Source: Ulota crispa (taxonomy: Eukaryota > Streptophyta > Bryopsida > Orthotrichales > Orthotrichaceae). Taken from it: DNA of 64,000 bases. Location: assembly GCA_963920765.1 (NCBI GenBank), contig OY987247.1, positions 6,978,471 to 7,042,470 of the forward strand, in the 5' to 3' direction. Both the position numbers and the translations under genes were made by a program. Under the pieces are notes generated by a model. That model saw only the letters and a list, made by a program, of their open reading frames with translations, was not told the origin of the DNA and did no database searches. Below, piece by piece: positions 34,159 through 43,605 of the stretch (position 1 is its first letter; each line of letters starts with the position of its first letter).

Positions 34159-34399
34159 ACTCGATTCTCCAAAAAGTTATACACGAATTCCCAAGCAGGA
34201 CAGACATCCAATCGATTCTTCACACTATTTCAAAGCCAATTCACAATTGTTTAAGCCAATTCGCACACTAAAATGCCATTCGAAGAGTCACTTGATCGCT
34301 TGACAAAGACTCTTCAAGAGAATTCGCACACTACCGCAAAATGCTAAACCCCAAGCGCTTGATAAAATTAACAGAGACACTCGATGGCTTGAGTAAGAT

Positions 34400-34425
34400 T
34401 CACGGCACGGCACGGCACGGCACGA
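34400..34425. repeat. CGGCA pentanucleotide microsatellite
   Basis: CACGGCACGGCACGGCACGG lies in the 5' region of the BPI/LBP gene, about 250 nt upstream of the ATG and probably within or next to its 5' UTR. Confidence 0.8.
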
Positions 34426-34516
34426 ATTGAAGGAGATTTATAAATTGCTGCGAATGCTAATCCCTTGAAATATTCGGATTCCTTGAAGACGATTCGTGAT
34501 ACTACTTCATGGAGAT

Positions 34517-34528
34517 CTTTATTATACC
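34517..34528 (-). promoter_or_regulatory. Possible TATA box of the BPI/LBP gene
   Basis: On the minus strand the sequence reads GCGGTATAATAAAGATC, about 360 nt upstream of the ATG and in front of a GC-richer leader. Position and sequence fit a core promoter, but no independent support exists. Confidence 0.3.
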
Positions 34529-34943
34529 GCAAGTGTTCATTCATTGAAAATTTCTACAACTCTTTACGATCTTGATGACGTCGGTACAAGCGACAGCGGC
34601 GTCGGATTGGATTACACTCAAAAGCTACTAAAACTATTGAGCTAGAAGCTACCACTTCTTGGACTACAGCGAGGATTGCAAGTCGAGCTATGGCGAATTG
34701 CGGTTTGATGATGAACCGGGCCTGAGAGTGTGTCCCGAGCTCACGAAAGATGGAGTAAAATTCACAAGAGTGAGAGAGCAAACCCTAGAAGAATCCCATA
34801 GAGACAGTTCGACGTGGAAAGGGAGCTTGAAAGCAACCTTAGCCAGACGCAATCACGCAACGACAGAAGCCTTCACGACAACACTCAGCTCTGCGCCTCT
34901 GCCCATGCAAACTCGAATTGTTTTTACTGTAAGCTTATACTAA

Positions 34944-35271
34944 TGGGGCGGTTCAGACATCCCACGTCCCACATGACGAAGTCCTACGGGAGTGCAAAAT
35001 CCCATGTTTCTGGGCTAGAAAAAATGGGACTTGGGCTAAAAGATGGGTCGCCTAAATGTTAAACGCAATTTTGGAGTAAAGTTTTACTTTTTTTGGCGCC
35101 AAAATTTGGAAAAGTGCTGCCATGTAGGCTCCATGTAAGCAAGTGGGATGTGGGACTTGGGACATAGTCTGAAATGCAAAATCCCATCTTTTGCCTTTCC
35201 GCCAATCAGATTCTCAGATTTCATCAAATTTCAGTTGGACTTGAGACGTGGGACATAGTCTAAACCGCCCC
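34944..35271. mobile_element. MITE with GGGGCGGTTCAGAC ends
   Basis: Left GGGGCGGTTCAGACATCCCA, right end TAGTCTAAACCGCCCC. TAA occurs on both sides (34941-34943, 35272-35274) if the element begins with T at 34944. GTGGGACTTGGG and similar words recur inside. The TAA site fits PIF/Harbinger-like elements. It lies upstream of the BPI/LBP promoter region. Confidence 0.7.
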
Positions 35272-35328
35272 TAAGTTTACATGAAAATCTTTTGCTTTGT
35301 GGATAAATATTTTCCCCATGAATAGGCG

Positions 35329-35652
35329 GCTTCAAACATAAACTTTTTTAGGTGACTCACGTTGCAATTCACTTGCGTGAATTCACTAGTGAACCGCGAG
35401 GTGACTCACCTCTGGACTTCACTCCTAAAGTGATTCTCATGGGGAGTGAATTTTAGAAACTCACTTTTGTGGCTTTGCGGGGCTCATTCACCTGCATCCT
35501 CAAATCCGAAAACTTCTTTTGTAGAAACTTCCACAAATTCACAGGTGTCTCAGACTTTGCGCGTGGAAGGGAACAAAAACAATTCACTAGTGAGCGGAGA
35601 TCTTGTGAGGTGAGAAGTTTGAAGGCCAAATTTTATGTTTGAACCCCCCTAA
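35329..35652. mobile_element. MITE, GGGGTTTCAAACATAAA family, copy 2 (inverted)
   Basis: It begins GGCGGCTTCAAACATAAACT and ends TTTTATGTTTGAACCCCCC, with TTCACTAGTGAA near the left and TTCACTAGTGAGC near the right. Its order is the reverse complement of the 5454 copy (AGGTGACTCACGTTGCAATT at the left). Non-coding. Confidence 0.65.
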
Positions 35653-38040
35653 TATGGTGCAAGGCTGTAGGGGTAGTCACGACATGTGTGAAGTCAAAAC
35701 GCTGAGGTGGCACTTGCAACGCAGTTCACGGGGAGAGACTTCAATGAGGTTGGAGAAATTTTCTTCTTTGAGGTTGGAGAATCAAGCTAGAGAAGTTTCC
35801 TTAGGAATTTTTCACCCACATGCTCTTGCTTTTAATGCTACTCTTTTACTCCCCTTGCACTCCCTTTGTTGCTTCTTGCAATTTAGGGTAAAATCCTTTC
35901 TCTAGGTAAACCATTCTCCATTCTCCATTTGCCATTCTCCACCACCCACAAAAGGGGTGTCATACCTTCTCCATGGAGAATTGATCCCATTGGTTCCTAT
36001 TTTCACTCAGCCGATTCTCTATCTTAAGAATTTCAATCTCCAAGAACATGTGACTACCACTAGTATAAAGCAGCAAAGACCTAACAATCATATGAGTTGA
36101 GCTGAAACTCTTTGTATCTATAAGGACAATGTTAGTTTGTGAGCCTAAAATGGTGTGCCATGAGCTGTGAGTCAAGATTCTATGAGTGTGAATCAATTTT
36201 GAGCTCATTGAGCTAAGCTGAAACTCTTTGTAACTATAAGGACAATGCTAGTTTGTGAGGGTAAAATGGTGAGCCATGAGCGGTGGGTCAAGATTCTATG
36301 AGTGGGAATCAAATTTTTGAGCTCAAAATGGCAGGTTTTGCAAGGGATGAAAGCTTTAAATGCACATTTATAGGACCCTATGTACATGGTTACAAGTGAA
36401 ATTTAGTATTTTGACAAAAAAATCTAGGATCATGGCTCTTGGCTACCAAATTCCCACTCATGGTATAGCATTCCCCGTAACTATAAACAGGAAGGTCTAA
36501 GAATAAAAGTTATAAAAACAAATTGGAACTATTGTTTGCCAAAGATAGTTATTGACATTCAAAGTTGATGACCATTTGACATTTTTGGCCAAAAATTTGT
36601 TCTTTTATGGTATCTTGCACTATATCAACTTTTTTGACGACTCGCATGAGAACCTTTGACTTCACTGATAAAGATTTTCTTGCACAAAAAGATCCCATTT
36701 ATTTATTTATTCATTTATATATATTCATTTCTCCAACTTCAGTAGCTATGTTCAATTTCTCTCTTGCAAATGCACCTTTGCAAACTTGACGCTATGATCT
36801 TACAATGTTTGTATTTGTTAATCAGATTGAAATTTTAGAAGAGCGTGATGTGACATTGACATTGAAACTATGGCCACCACAAAATCTAAGAGGTTTACAT
36901 ATAGAGGGTTGAATAGCTCACTCTTATCCATGCCATGCTCACATAGACACTTACACAGGACGATAAACAAGTTTGTTGAGTGGTAAGTTGTGTACTTATT
37001 GAAACCAAGCAAAGACGTCAATGTTTACAAGTTTTTACATGTTATAGGTTTGATGTTCTGGTTTGACTTAGTGACAAATGGATAGAGTGGTTAACAAGCA
37101 TTTGGAGACCAGATTGCTAGTTTGAGAGACTTAGTTAAGAAAAAGCAACTTTTTGGCTTATGAAGCAAAACTTGGAGTTTGTTTCAAATTCGAAAAAAAA
37201 TTACATATTTCAAAAACGCTCTAAAGTTTTCAACTTACGTGTTCAGTCTAACAATCTCAACAATTAAACTTTTCCAGCATGCAAGTCCCAAGTCCCCCTT
37301 CCCCAGACGGGTATGTTCAAAATTCAATCCGTTTTCAGTACAAGAAATATCAAATCCATTTTCTACAAAGTTCATAACAATAAGGGTGCCAATCAGTTTC
37401 TTGCCCTTCATGACTAGCCCTTCATGACTAGCCTTTCAAAAACTGCTCTAGCTTCTCAGAAACTGAACCGTTTCCCATATCCACCAAATTTCATAAAAAA
37501 GCTACAATATTTTTCAGACACAAGGTATTGATGAGAATTTTCTGAATTCCAAACTTTTGATACTGACTGAACCTGGTTGCACCAAAGTATAAATTTTCAC
37601 TGAAGAGTCGGGAGTACTCCAACACCAATTCACTGCGAAGTGCCTTGAAAATGGGTAAACCCTGAACAATCCAGACGTTTGTTAAGGAACTGACCCCAGA
37701 CAATACAGCCTTTCAAACCTCAAGAAAAAAACAGGATTTTCTCCAGGAACTTTCTCAGTAGAAAACAGATGTTTAATCATACAAATACATGTTTTCTGAT
37801 GAGAAATCCAGAAAGTTTCTTTGCACCTAACAAGGTGCAAAAAAAAATGCAGACAAGACAAGCTTTTGAATGAAAAATATAAATGATGATGCCAATGACG
37901 ATCTTTCTGTTGGCAACAATGTTGGATATTGATGAGTGTACACTTGAGGAATCAGTATCAATCAAACCAATCCTTTTTCTCCTCTTTTCTAAATTAGCAG
38001 TTTTCGTACACTATTGCACAGAAAATTGAATGTCCTACAA
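35653..38040. other. Intergenic stretch between BPI/LBP and LBD genes
   Basis: No gene can be supported. The stretch holds a GAGAATGG-family segment (35890-35960), a 116-bp tandem duplication (36096-36327) and AT-rich filler. Minus-strand open frames near 37491-37703 and 37777-37965 show no recognisable motif. Confidence 0.45.
36096..36327. repeat. Tandem duplication of about 116 bp
   Basis: GAGCTGAAACTCTTTGTATC near 36100 recurs as TAAGCTGAAACTCTTTGTAA near 36213. Both are followed by CTATAAGGACAATG, CCATGAGC and GTCAAGATTCTATGAGTG in the same order. About 10% divergence. Confidence 0.8.
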
Positions 38041-38055
38041 ACAACAACCACTACA

Positions 38056-38075
38056 ACTAGCTAGCTAGCTAGCTC
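38056..38075. repeat. GCTA tetranucleotide microsatellite
   Basis: AACTAGCTAGCTAGCTAGCT lies at the far end of the probable LBD 3' untranslated region. Confidence 0.8.
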
Positions 38076-38529
38076 CGGAACGCAATCCTGCACACAAGTC
38101 CTTGAAGAAAAATCCTGTGCAGAACCGAACTTCGTCACAAACGACTTGCAGATTCCGTTGCTCCTCGTCAGAAAACACGACGAGCGTGTGGTCAGAAAGA
38201 GTACGCGAAAATAATAAAGCTCTCAAGGGCCGCACAGGACACGAGAGCTTCAGTCTGCCACGACTGTCGTGAATGGAAGAATACTCACTGGCCACTGAAG
38301 AGAATTAAGCACAACCCAAATGGAAGAAAAAAAGGGGTTTTCCCGACTGTCGTGAGTGGTAAGAATATTACTGGCCACTGAAGAGAATTAAGCACAACCC
38401 AAATGGGAAAAAAATTAGGGCTTTCCCGATTTCGTGAAGAGAATTGGGCACTCGCTCGCTCGCTCGTGTGTTTTGCTGATTGTTGTTGTTGTGGCTGTTT
38501 CCAGGGGGGGTCGAAAATAAGGGTTCCTG
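38076..38529 (-). other. Probable LBD 3' untranslated region
   Basis: GC-richer sequence continues past the LBD stop to about 38080, then drops to AT-rich DNA. It includes an 83-bp tandem duplication and a CTCG microsatellite (38450-38467). Minus-strand open frames here carry no recognised motif. A minus-strand donor-like GTGAGTAT at about 38285-38292 leaves room for a spliced trailer. Confidence 0.4.
38261..38426. repeat. 83-bp tandem duplication in the LBD trailer
   Basis: CGACTGTCGTGAATGGAAGA at 38261 and CGACTGTCGTGAGTGGTAAG at 38344 head two units that share CTGGCCACTGAAGAGAATTA and AGCACAACCCAAATGG. A partial third start (CGATTTCGTGAAGAGAATT) follows at 38427. Confidence 0.85.
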
Positions 38530-40140
38530 TCAATGCTGGTTTGTCAAGCTCAGGTACACGCCCGCTCGTCGAAGCTCGTGGTCGGAGAGATGGCTGGACC
38601 CTCCTAGCAAGAAGTTGTCTCGCTTCATGTCACTCTCGGGGTGTTGGTGATGGTAGCCATAGCTGCTGCTGTTGCTGCTGTGGAGATGGTACGAGGGGTC
38701 GTGATCCAGAGAGGCCATGGTGTGCATTTGATGGTGGCTCACGGGACTCTCGTCGTAGGAGTAGTTTTCCATGCCCATGTACCCTCCCGCACTATTACGC
38801 CGCAGCTGTTGTTGCTGCTGCTGCTGCTGAAGGTCGCCGTGATCGTACCTGCTGCCGAAATCTAGCGGCAGACTGCTCAGTTTGGGGTCGACTAAGAAGC
38901 GCGCATCCTCCTCGACGTCGAAAGCACCGCGGCCGTGGAACGTTAACGGGTTCAATTGTTGTTGCGCGGCCATGATGGCTTGCTGGTGTTCCATGAGGAA
39001 CAGCTGCTCACGAGCGGCGCGCAGCTCCTCCTTCAGCTTCGTCACCTGCACACCCAACAACGACAATGAGCACTTTCTGCTATAGATTTTCCAATCCCTT
39101 CCAGCCCCTTCCAGTTCAACACGGTGGTGAATTGCCGATTCAGTTGCAATTGTCTGGCTTAAGGGCATCCCCAATGCAACCGCTGCATCAGCACGGGCCG
39201 GGGCATTTACCAGCTTGCTAGCTCCCCAATGCAGGCTTTTGACACTAACACAGCTGTTCATTTTTTTGTGCATTTTCCAGTGGAATCTTGCTGTACTAGG
39301 AACTTTCTATGAGTGAGGTTCATGTCAAAAACATCGGAAACTAGCGCATCACGGTCAGAGAATCACACATTTTCAAGTGTTTTTTAGGACGCTCCAAAAT
39401 GTGCTCCAAAATGCCCCAATGCAAACGGGCTTCTAACGCTCAAGTAACACAGCTATTCACTTTCATGTGCATTTTCTAGTGGAAATCTCATTGTAGTAGG
39501 TGCTTAATGTGAGGAGGTTCATGTTGAAAACATCAGAAATTAACTGGCTAGCGTACCAGTTAAAGAATCACACATTTTGGAGTGTTATTCAGGACGCACC
39601 AAAGTGTGCTTTGAAAATGCAAGGGTGAGCTCTTCTCATGTAAGGAGACTGTTGCAGATACAAGAAGAGACTACATTGGACCCCAGGTGGGGTTTTTCAC
39701 TAAAACGTTACCCTGACCGTCCTCCCGTGAGTGGGTAACGGCTGCAGCATTGGGCGTATGGGGATGCTCTTTAATACCTGATTCTGCAACACGGCAATAA
39801 CGCCCAGGCATCCGTGCACGGGGTCCTTTTCCCGTGTGTCGGCTTCATAGACAATGGCCTTAACGGTATCGTCCCGCTTCGACGGGTCCACGTGCTTGAG
39901 GATACGCAGCATGTTCGACACGCCGAAGAGTCTGTGCACGTTGGCAAATCGCTTCGGTTGGTCCGCTGGGAAGTAGGGTAACAACGGGCAGTCGCTGGAG
40001 CATTTCCGCCGCTGGTACTTGCACGCCGCGCACGCCGTGCCGGTGCCGCTATTGCTATTACTATTGCTGTTGCAGTTGCCGTTGCCGTTGCAGTTGCCAT
40101 TGCTGTTGGTGCTACTATTGCTAACAATCTCTCCTGCCAT
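38530..40140 (-). CDS. LOB-domain (LBD) transcription factor, class I
   Basis: Exon 1 40140-39778 and exon 2 39045-38530 on the minus strand join in phase 0 (CAG|gtatta ... gtgcag|GTG), giving 292 aa. LBD proteins are plant DNA-binding regulators of lateral organ, root or gametophyte development. After an Asn/Ser/Gly-rich leader (7-34) comes the C-x2-C-x6-C-x3-C zinc block (C37, C40, C47, C51; CAACKYQRRKCSSDC), the GAS block (about 65-110, FANVHRLFGVSNMLRILKH, then DPVHGC) and an intact class I LX6LX3LX6L zipper (L118, L125, L129, L136) that spans the splice junction, which supports the intron. ACKYQRRKC...DQPKRF recalls the LBD22/LBD27 group; that placement is from memory and uncertain. The tail has Q194-Q201, then His/Ser-rich sequence ending SLTNQH. 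ATG 40140 is the first in-frame ATG. Nuclear location is expected. Confidence 0.92.
39213..39628. repeat. Tandem duplication of about 200 bp in the LBD intron
   Basis: AACACAGCTGTTCATTTTTT at 39247 and AACACAGCTATTCACTTTCA at 39446 are 199 bp apart. Each is followed by GTGCATTTTC(C/T)AGTGG, GAGGTTCATGT and AGAATCACACATTTT. Left edges read CCCCAATGCA. The unit resembles a decayed element: GGGCATCCCCAATGCA at 39166 recalls the GAGCATCATCAATGCAG MITE end at 41906. Confidence 0.75.
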
Positions 40141-41390
40141 CGTTGCTACAGTCCCAATTCCTACACAAAGCAAGTACCCACCATATCTCAGATCTCGAGT
40201 CCGCCGTTTTCAACCCAACCCACACGGTCCTCTCAAATTTACCAAAAGCTATCTCCGAAAAACTCAAATGCACTTCACAACAAATGCCGTTTGCTCGCGA
40301 TACTAACCAATGAAACCAACCGATATGACTAATCATGAATCAGCCGGTCCAGGCACCCTAGACACCGGGTTCCCACCATATATCAGAACCCGAATCCGCC
40401 GTTCTCAACACAACCCAACCCACACCGTTTTCTCCCAATTTGACCTTAACCCATCTCAGAAAAACTCAAACCCACTTCACAACAAATGCCGTTTACTCGC
40501 GATACTAACCAATGAAACCAACCGATCTGACTAATCATGATTCAGCGGGTCCAAGCACAGGCTAGACACCAATCTTCGTCACATTTCACAAACTTGGCGC
40601 ACTCGCTGAATTAAAAAGCCGGGCTTCGACGGCATGCATCTAACTAAACCGGTGCTAGCTACACACTCGAGCGATTTTCACAACCCCAAAATCCATCTGA
40701 GCGTCACATACATGCAAAAGCAAGTCTGAGTGGACTACAAACCACCAGCTAGCTCTTACGTTTCGTGTACAGTTCCATGTCAACCTGCAGAATACAGACC
40801 CTACGTGCTACAACTGCAACAGCACTGCTGCGTCACTTGGACGGGGTCGATCTAACTTACATGCACGACCGATGGATGTCAAAGTTGCTAAAAAGCACTT
40901 CCTGTTGCTCCACAGGATACTCATGATGCGTTCCTGGTGTTCATTCGTGGTGAGTCTCACTTTCTTCCTATGCGTGTGTAATTGTGACATGTGTCTAGAA
41001 TAACAGTAAATAGCAAGTTTTTACTTTACATATGTCACTCGAATTCTTAAGAAGAACGTCATCTTCGCTCTCTCCGCCTCGCAGTAAACCTCCATAGTCT
41101 GATAATTCCTGCTAGCTCGTCCTGCACTGGGCTATCGATCCCACGCCCACACCGGCACAGAAAAGCTGAATCTGGATACGAAGTTATCGTGGGGACTGTG
41201 AGTTCGAGACTGATCGAGGCAACTTGATCGATGCTGGTAACTCGAGTTTTGTGCGAAAATTTCGGAGGTGAGAAGAAGAAAGGAAGGAAGGGAGGAAGGG
41301 AGGTGGAAGGATTTGCGGAGAGAGTGTGTGGGATTTGTGGAGGGAGAGAGGAGGTGATAGCGGAGATGCGCCGTCGAACTCCAGGGTGGT
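40141..41390 (-). other. LBD 5' leader region
   Basis: Non-AT-rich sequence between the LBD ATG and a C/T-rich tract (plus strand GA-rich, 41270-41360). It probably holds the 5' UTR with one or more introns; TTTGCTTTGTGTAG at 40161-40174 (minus) is a candidate acceptor. It includes a 195-bp tandem duplication. No upstream coding exon is recognisable. Confidence 0.4.
40177..40566. repeat. 195-bp tandem duplication in the LBD leader
   Basis: CCCACCATATCTCAGATCTC at 40177 and CCCACCATATATCAGAACCC at 40372 head two units. Both contain CACTTCACAACAAATGCCGT, TACTCGCGATACTAACCAAT variants and CTAATCATGA. A few differences and small indels separate them. Confidence 0.85.
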
Positions 41391-41404
41391 ACGTGGTCTA
41401 GAGT

Positions 41405-41418
41405 CTAGACTCTATAGT
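41405..41418 (-). promoter_or_regulatory. Possible TATA-like element of the LBD gene
   Basis: Minus strand GACTATAGAGTCTAGACTC lies about 40-130 nt upstream of a C/T-rich tract typical of plant transcript starts. Weak match to a TATA box; assigned by position only. Confidence 0.25.
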
Positions 41419-41492
41419 CAACTGGATGAATTTTGTTGGATGAAATATTGAATGATTTCAGTCGTGGAGGAGTAGTAAAGCTACCAGACTAA

Positions 41493-41902
41493 GAGCTTCT
41501 CCAGCCTTGCTCACTAGACGGAGAAGCCTCGGGCCTGGGCTAGCAAAGATGCAGAATGCGGACCCAGCAAGGACTCGCCAAACTAGAAATTCCTCCCAGC
41601 CTCGCCAAACTAGAAATTCCTCCCAGCCTCGCCAAACTTCTCTTCCAAGAAGTCATTTTTCAGTGCGTCCAGGAAATTTGACGTGTTCTTATTTTGGAAG
41701 TTTGTTTGCTACTGTGGCACTACCCGCTGCCAGCACATATCGCTTTCGACGATTCCAGACAATGGTCCTATAGTTTTCTATTTTCATCCTTGTTTTGGCA
41801 AGTCATGCTAGACCCCGCCCAAAGCCACACCTTGCATACGGAAAGTCACCTGAGAAAATCCGTTTGCAGTCCTCCGTTTGGAGAGAAAGGTTGGAGAAGC
41901 TC
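41493..41902. mobile_element. MITE with GAGCTTCTCCAGCC ends and TAA target site
   Basis: Left GAGCTTCTCCAGCC and right GGTTGGAGAAGCTC are complementary at 13 of 14 bases. TAA flanks both sides (41490-41492, 41903-41905). Ends of the form GAGC(A/T)TCTCCA with TAA or TTA sites are typical of PIF/Harbinger-derived MITEs. Inside, a 27-bp unit (CTCGCCAAACTAGAAATTCC plus TCCCAGC) is repeated about 2.3 times at 41575-41640. Its right TAA is also the left TAA of the next element. Confidence 0.85.
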
Positions 41903-41905
41903 TAA

Positions 41906-42427
41906 GAGCATCATCAATGCAGCACGGGCATTTGAGCGGGCCCGGGGTCGGCAAAAACACTGCTATTTTTTGACTAGTGTAAAATTAGAAAATGAGATTA
42001 CTATCATTGGAAGCGTATACAAAAACTTGTCAAACAAGTAAAATGATATATGGTATTGGAAATTGGACTAACAAACTAGAGCCCATTGAAAAAATAACTA
42101 AAGGACAAACAACACGGCAAACCATGCCTAATAAAAAATAATGAGATAGTGGCACTCCAAATTTCTGAAAATTTGGAGTGCCACTATCTCATTATTTTTT
42201 ATTAGGCATGGTTTGCCGTGTTGTTTGTCCTTTAGTTATTTTTTCAATGGGCTCTAGTTTGTTAGTCCAATTTCCAATACCATATATCATTTTACTTGTT
42301 TGACAAGTTTTTGTATACGCTTCCAATGATAGTAATCTCATTTTCTAATTTTACACTAGTCAAAAAATAGCAGTGTTTTTGCCGACCCCGGGCCCGCTCA
42401 AATGCCCGTGCTGCATTGATGATGCTC
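41906..42427. mobile_element. 522-bp near-perfect palindromic MITE
   Basis: Ends GAGCATCATCAATGCAGCAC and GTGCTGCATTGATGATGCTC; TAA at 41903-41905 and 42428-42430. The arms are collinear around the axis at 42166.5, with a 4-nt loop CTGA between CCAAATTT and AAATTTGG and no indel. The two arms of about 259 bp appear essentially identical. No protein. A transcript would be a very long hairpin, a possible small-RNA source. Confidence 0.93.
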
Positions 42428-42430
42428 TAA

Positions 42431-42799
42431 CCAGAGGTACTGCACCATTGTTTACTGTGCCAGCTGGCGGAGTTCCCGCTCCGTAGACCACGGACTAGAC
42501 TATTTCGCCTGCCCGCCTTTTCCTTGGCTTCGGGCGGTTGGGTTTTTGTCTCTTTGGCAGTTGGAAGAGACGTTTATTAACCCCCTGGAATAGTGCTGTG
42601 CTTTGGGGGCGAGAGCATGAGCACCTGTCTTTGTCTTGGGAAGTGGGGGTCGAAAGGGTAAGTACACGTCAGAATGACGTGTTTGCAAACCCGACCCAGC
42701 TAGAGTCTTGCCTAAAATGTTCAACTTCTTGAACGTGATAGATAGTCAAAGGTTAATTTTGGGTACACACAATGAGCATTTTGTGACTTCATATTTTAT
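42431..42799. other. Non-coding gap between MITEs
   Basis: Moderately GC-rich to about 42720, then AT-rich. Open frames of 64-74 codons on both strands show no motif. TATTTTAT at 42792-42799 is the left target-site copy of the next element. Confidence 0.4.
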
Positions 42800-43198
42800 G
42801 GGAATTGATATATGCACTACTGGGGTTCAATGTATGCACACCAGGGGTAAATTTTCTATAAGAGGTTTTATTTGGAAAATTTGAATTTAGAATTGGATTT
42901 AGAGATCTTGATTTAGTCTAGAATATTAAAGAAGATTACAGTTAAATAAACCCTAATGGAAAAGCTTAGCTTTTTTTTTTAACAAGGGTAAAAGTAATAG
43001 TTTGCTCCCTATCTAAGCTTTTTCACTAGGAATTATTTAATTGTAACCTAGTCTATGGTTCTAGACTAAATCAAGATCTCTAAATCCAATTCTAAATTCA
43101 AATTTTCCAACTACAAGTTGTTGATGGTAAATATCTAAAATTTACCCTCCTCCCCTATGTGCATATACCAAACCCCAAGTGTGCATGTATCAATATCC
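42800..43198. mobile_element. MITE, GGGAATTGATATGTGCACAC family, copy 2
   Basis: Left GGGAATTGATATATGCACTA; right GTGTGCATGTATCAATATCC. Exact 8-bp flanks TATTTTAT (42792-42799 and 43199-43206). The interior matches the other copies: AATTTGAATTTAGAATTGGA, TTAGAGATCTTGATTTAGTC and the reverse near the right end. 399 bp, non-coding. Confidence 0.85.
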
Positions 43199-43308
43199 TA
43201 TTTTATTTGAGCAATTATTGATAAATTCAAATTTTGGAAGAAAATGATTTATACCTCATTGAGCCCCTCACTACATAGTCAACTCTTTACCAATTTTGAT
43301 TTTAGCTA

Positions 43309-43605
43309 CACTAAATATTGCATTTAGGTTGCCTTGACAATTAGGTTGCCTTATTGTGGTAAACTACCCCATGACTCATCACTCGGTTGCTTGGATGCGC
43401 ATGCAAGTCTTTAGATACCTGAATTTTATCTGGTTTATGGTTTGGGGCGCTATTAGTTTGTTTTCCATAGCTTCGTTGTTGTTGTTAGGCCCTTTAAAAA
43501 AATGGTGCAGTAGTTTTTATAAAAATAACTATAGCATTAGTTTCTATTTATATAATGTAAAATGTCAAGTAACTAGTGTTGGGCAACCTAAACGCAATAT
43601 TCAGT
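43309..43605. mobile_element. MITE, CACTGAATATTGCATTTAGG family, copy 2
   Basis: Ends CACTAAATATTGCATTTAGG and CCTAAACGCAATATTCAGTG, with TA on both sides. Relative to the 17519 copy the interior is inverted (CCTTGACAATTAGGTTGCC, CATGACTCATCAC). A decayed third copy spans about 59268-59553. Confidence 0.65.

Noticed and set aside
38403-38975. 190-codon plus-strand frame opposite the LBD second exon
   Set aside because: Cys/Arg-rich shadow of the LBD coding exon; the minus-strand frame carries the zipper and splice evidence.
39700-39777. Unspliced continuation of LBD exon 1 to a stop at 39700
   Set aside because: It would destroy the LX6LX3LX6L zipper, which is exact when exon 1 is spliced at 39778 to 39045.
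40019-40306. Leucine-rich plus-strand frame resembling a signal peptide
   Set aside because: It is the complement of the Asn/Ser/Gly codon repeat in LBD exon 1.
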